The notes under the pieces are model-generated. The model ran no database searches and was not told the origin of the DNA. It saw only the letters and a list, made by a program, of their open reading frames with translations. This document shows, one piece after another, positions 61,183 through 64,000 of a stretch of DNA of 64,000 nucleotides. Within the stretch, counting starts at the first letter, position 1; each line of letters opens with the position of its first letter. Made by a program: the position numbers and the translations under genes. Origin of the DNA: Chlorocebus sabaeus (lineage: Eukaryota; Chordata; Mammalia; Primates; Cercopithecidae); the NCBI RefSeq assembly GCF_047675955.1, contig NC_132904.1, positions 83,457,447-83,521,446 on the forward strand. The letters run 5' to 3'.

Positions 61183-61403
61183 ACAATGAGAACACATGAA
61201 CACAATGCGGGGAACATCACACACCAGGGCCTGTCAGGGGGTGGGCAGCTGGGAGAGGGATAGCATTAGGAGAAATACCTAATGTAAATGTTGAGTTAAT
61301 GGGTGCAGCAAACCAACATGGCACATGTATACATATGTAATAAACCTGCAGGTTGTGGACATGTACCCTAGAACTTAAAGTATAATAAAAAAATAGACAT
61401 AAC

Positions 61404-61779
61404 AATAAGCCATCACTTACCACACCGAGGTCCATAGTGTGCAATACAGCTGTCGATGATTAAACAATAATGAAGTTCTAAGAACACTTTTGGTTTACTT
61501 TTTTTTGTCTGGAGTAATGTGAAAGTGTAAAATGTGTGTCATTCCAAGCAATAAGGTTTACCTGCCCCCATTTCTTTCTGCCTCTGTTGTTTTCCTATTA
61601 AATCTATGAAAAGTTCTTCCTTGGTTTTTGAATAATTGAATGCTGTGAATACTAATCAATAGAATCATAGGGCCCAAGTCATGACATAGAAACAAACAAG
61701 TGTTGTTTTATCATCTCTAGTTCTAGGGCACGTTGCTGGAAGGGATGAAAGAACAGGCAGCAAAGAATTGAGTCTGCCA
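61404..61779. other. Intergenic stretch, no gene seen
   Basis: Unique AT-rich sequence between the L1 and the next Alu. Nothing recognised. Confidence 0.45.
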
Positions 61780-62059
61780 GGCTGGGCATGGTGGCTCACA
61801 TCTGTAATCCCAGTACTTTGAGAGGCCGAGGCACGCAGATCACCTGAGGTCTGGAGTTCAAGACCAGCCTGACCAACGTGGAGAAACCCCGTCTCTACTA
61901 AAAATACAAAATTAGCTGGCCATGGTGGTGCATGCCTGTTACCCCACTTACTCAGTAGGCTGAGCAAAAGAATCACTTGAACTTGGGAGGTGGAAGTTGC
62001 ATACCATTGCACTCCAGCCTGGGCAATAAGAGCGAAACTCTGTCTCAGAAAAAAAAAAG
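61780..62059 (+). mobile_element. Alu element
   Basis: A forward Alu with a small deletion in the right monomer (GGAAGTTGCATACCATTGC lacks the usual intervening segment). AAAGAATTGAGT (61762-61773) and AAAGAATCAAGT (62056-62067) form an imperfect target-site duplication. Confidence 0.92.
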
Positions 62060-62689
62060 AATCAAGTATGTCGAAGTCACACTGATCACAGCCAATTTTT
62101 GTGAACCAAGGAAGGTTCTATTCAGTAATTAACATAGAGTTTTACTTTTGCTCTCTCCTGTGTGCCAAGCAAAATATAGACTCTGGGGAATCAGAAACAA
62201 AAGGAACTCACTTGTTCCTCTCACAATACTCAGTACTTACTGAGATCAGGACAAAATAAAATGTCGTGTCTGGAATGCAGGGAAACCAGAACTTCAGGTC
62301 AGGGGATATTTCCGTTGAATTGTATGGAGATTAAGCTTAAAATATTATGAATGTATATAAAATTCACTTTGCCTTTACTTTATGCATCCATCACACAGAC
62401 ATCATGCAGTGGGCACCCACAATAGGTTTAATCGTTGCTCACTTCCGTTGGATCAACAAGAAATGAACTCAGATGACAGTGATGAGTCTCAGAGTGAGAG
62501 GAGGTGCCAGCTGGGCTTCCTTGGTTGAGTAGAGGCTCAGAAAGCTGTGAAACTCACTCATTTCCCTGCATCAGGACTTACTTTGGTCCTAGATGAATAA
62601 TATTGAAGATACAAGCTTAAAATATTCCTAACACCAGGATTTGTGCATGTGTTTTCTTCCCCAAGAAAGCTATAAACAGCAAAAATTTT
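62060..62689. other. Intergenic stretch, no gene seen
   Basis: No gene or clear repeat recognised. Confidence 0.4.
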
Positions 62690-63205
62690 GCTGTAAGTTT
62701 CCCTGTGTTCTCTCTCCCGTGCCCCTCTCCCGAAACTAAAAGGAATGTTAACTGCTCATTTTTCTGTGACCAGCGGACCCTATCTATGCTCCCAATTCTA
62801 ATTCCTTGTAAACGTACTTTGTAGGGTCCTGTAAGATCCTGTCTCCTTTGCCAGCCACTGCAAGGTCATAAAGTAGGTAAAACCTAAGTTGCAAGTCCAG
62901 TTTTCCTCAAAATCTAAGACATATCACAAAATAATTTACTGCCTTTGTTTCTCACTCTGGTAACATCTTCCTACCACACCTATTTCCTGCCTTAAAGAGT
63001 TTAAAAGGAAATTGTATAATTTAACTCTGGCTACCCACTGGGGACCCCTTCCACACTGTGAAAGTTTTGTACTTTCTCTCAGCTCGATAAAGTCTACAAC
63101 TGTTTCTCTCTCTCGGTCCGTGTCTCTCTCACTCGCCGTGGTCAGCTGCCACACCAATTCTTTGGCGTCACTAGGCAAGAACCTTAGGCGTTACAAGAGG
63201 ACGGG
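62690..63205 (+). repeat. Probable solo LTR of a class I ERV
   Basis: The 3' part has LTR architecture: CCACTGGGGACCCCTTCC, then CTCTCAGCTCGATAAAGTC (a GATAAA polyadenylation-like signal at about 63085), a CT-rich run and CGTGGTCAGCTGCCACACC. This resembles MER4-like LTR 3' ends. No ERV internal sequence adjoins it. The 5' border is a guess, and the family is not assigned with confidence. Confidence 0.55.
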
Positions 63206-64000
63206 TATCTCGCCCCCTGCCATACAGATAAGTAGAAAGGGTGGTATTCAAAATTAATGGCAAGTCTCTAAGTGCCAGGCACTGAACTTCATGGTCTTCC
63301 AACACTCAAAAAGTTTTAGGCAGAGGTCAGAGGTCTTAACCATAGCCATATCTGAGTTGCATTTTGAAACAGTTTCCAGCTTCCTCAATAGGAATGGAAA
63401 CCAAATGAATTTATGACTCCTTTGAGGAAGTTGATATATGCAAGGAAAGCCAGGAGCATGGGCAAGGGCAAGGGAGAGGTGCCCCTCGAATGATCCTGTG
63501 CCAATTCTTTCTGGCATCTTTCGTGTGATCTCAGCTGCCTTTTCCATACTTAACACAGTGAATGTGGCACCCACTGCTCTAGCTGTGGTCTACCAGGAAC
63601 CCCCAAAGGGAAGGGCACAGTGAGCAGGGGCATCTGCCAGAGTGACAAGGATTTGAGAGGGCAGGTTGGATGCAGGGAGACGACTGGCCAAATGCCGTAT
63701 GTCTGGACTTAGACTGCCTGGTTCAAACGGGACTTCACCCTTTTTAACTTCATGATCTGGTACAAGTTATATGAAAATGCATTGCTCCTTTTCTAGTCTG
63801 TAAAATGATAATGAAATGTGCACTAGTAACTGGGAGAAGACTATGCCGATGAAACAAAACAAGTTGCATAGACCACACAGCTAAGAAGCTGGCATTTACG
63901 AAGCCCTCAGTAAGAGTTCTTGATGCCATGGTATCTGCCATCTTCCTTTTTATCCTCATCATCACCTTCATAATCTTTCTGTTGTGCTTAGAGAATCGTT
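63206..64000. other. Intergenic stretch, no gene seen
   Basis: Short open frames on both strands have no recognisable motif. Faint MIR-type traces lie near 63700-63900. Confidence 0.4.

Larger units (their letters stand above)
54982..61390 (+). mobile_element. Full-length L1 (L1PA-type), inactive
   Basis: It begins at the L1 5' UTR border (GGAGATTGCTTCTAAGATAG, a diverged version of the usual start) and ends in the 3' UTR with an AATAAA-like A-rich tail. Without the nested Alu it is about 6.1 kb, full size. The order is 5' UTR (54982 to about 56010), ORF1 (56011-56996), a short spacer, ORF2 (57060-61182) and 3' UTR. Both ORFs carry stops and frameshifts, so it is immobile. The amount of decay suggests an older primate L1PA subfamily. 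The 5' UTR may keep weak promoter activity; that is inference. Confidence 0.95.

Noticed and set aside
1..64000. tRNA, rRNA or snRNA genes
   Set aside because: Reading by eye I found no cloverleaf-type or known snRNA sequence; the 7SL-like matches are Alu and FLAM copies. A covariance-model search would settle this.

Overview
This is nuclear DNA from an anthropoid primate, human or a close relative. Three things support that. There are many Alu elements, including an AluY-like copy at 47126-47435. There are L1PA-type L1s, and a full-size Hsmar1 mariner transposon at 7190-8450. The one intact protein-coding gene matches PRSS23, a secreted trypsin-like serine protease that I recall mapping to human 11q14.2. 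A few residues differ from the human protein as I remember it, so a non-human primate or a variant haplotype is possible.

Layout. Positions 1-17,600 hold no convincing gene. They contain a 5'-inverted L1 at the left edge, Alu and FLAM copies, MIR/L2 relics and the Hsmar1 copy. A CpG island (about 18,090-18,870) carries the PRSS23 promoter and a non-coding first exon ending in a clean GTGAGT donor at 18,688/18,689. A 6.9 kb intron follows, containing two pairs of short direct repeats. Exon 2 starts at 25,638 and carries the whole 383-codon reading frame (25,651-26,802). Its long 3' UTR probably ends near 29,270.

Positions 29,300-48,430 are intergenic. The main find there is a processed pseudogene of MOB4 (phocein) on the minus strand at about 37,338-39,883, with matching flanking duplications. 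The stretch also holds several Alus and a short L1 with a perfect 13-bp target-site duplication.

Positions 48,430-54,000 form a composite block. It has a 2.7 kb minisatellite of about 60- and 78-bp units, the C-terminal end of an OR7E-type olfactory receptor pseudogene, and two pieces of class I endogenous retrovirus in opposite orientations. One retroviral piece keeps about 470 open codons of protease-reverse transcriptase. The combination looks like a duplicated, rearranged segment.

A full-length but inactive L1 (54,982-61,390) follows, bounded by a 13-bp target-site duplication and carrying an Alu inside ORF2. The window ends with another Alu and a probable solo LTR. PRSS23 is the only gene I expect to be functional. 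Nothing here looks like an undescribed multi-gene system; the most unusual structures are the minisatellite, OR7E and retroviral block and the duplicated intron segments.
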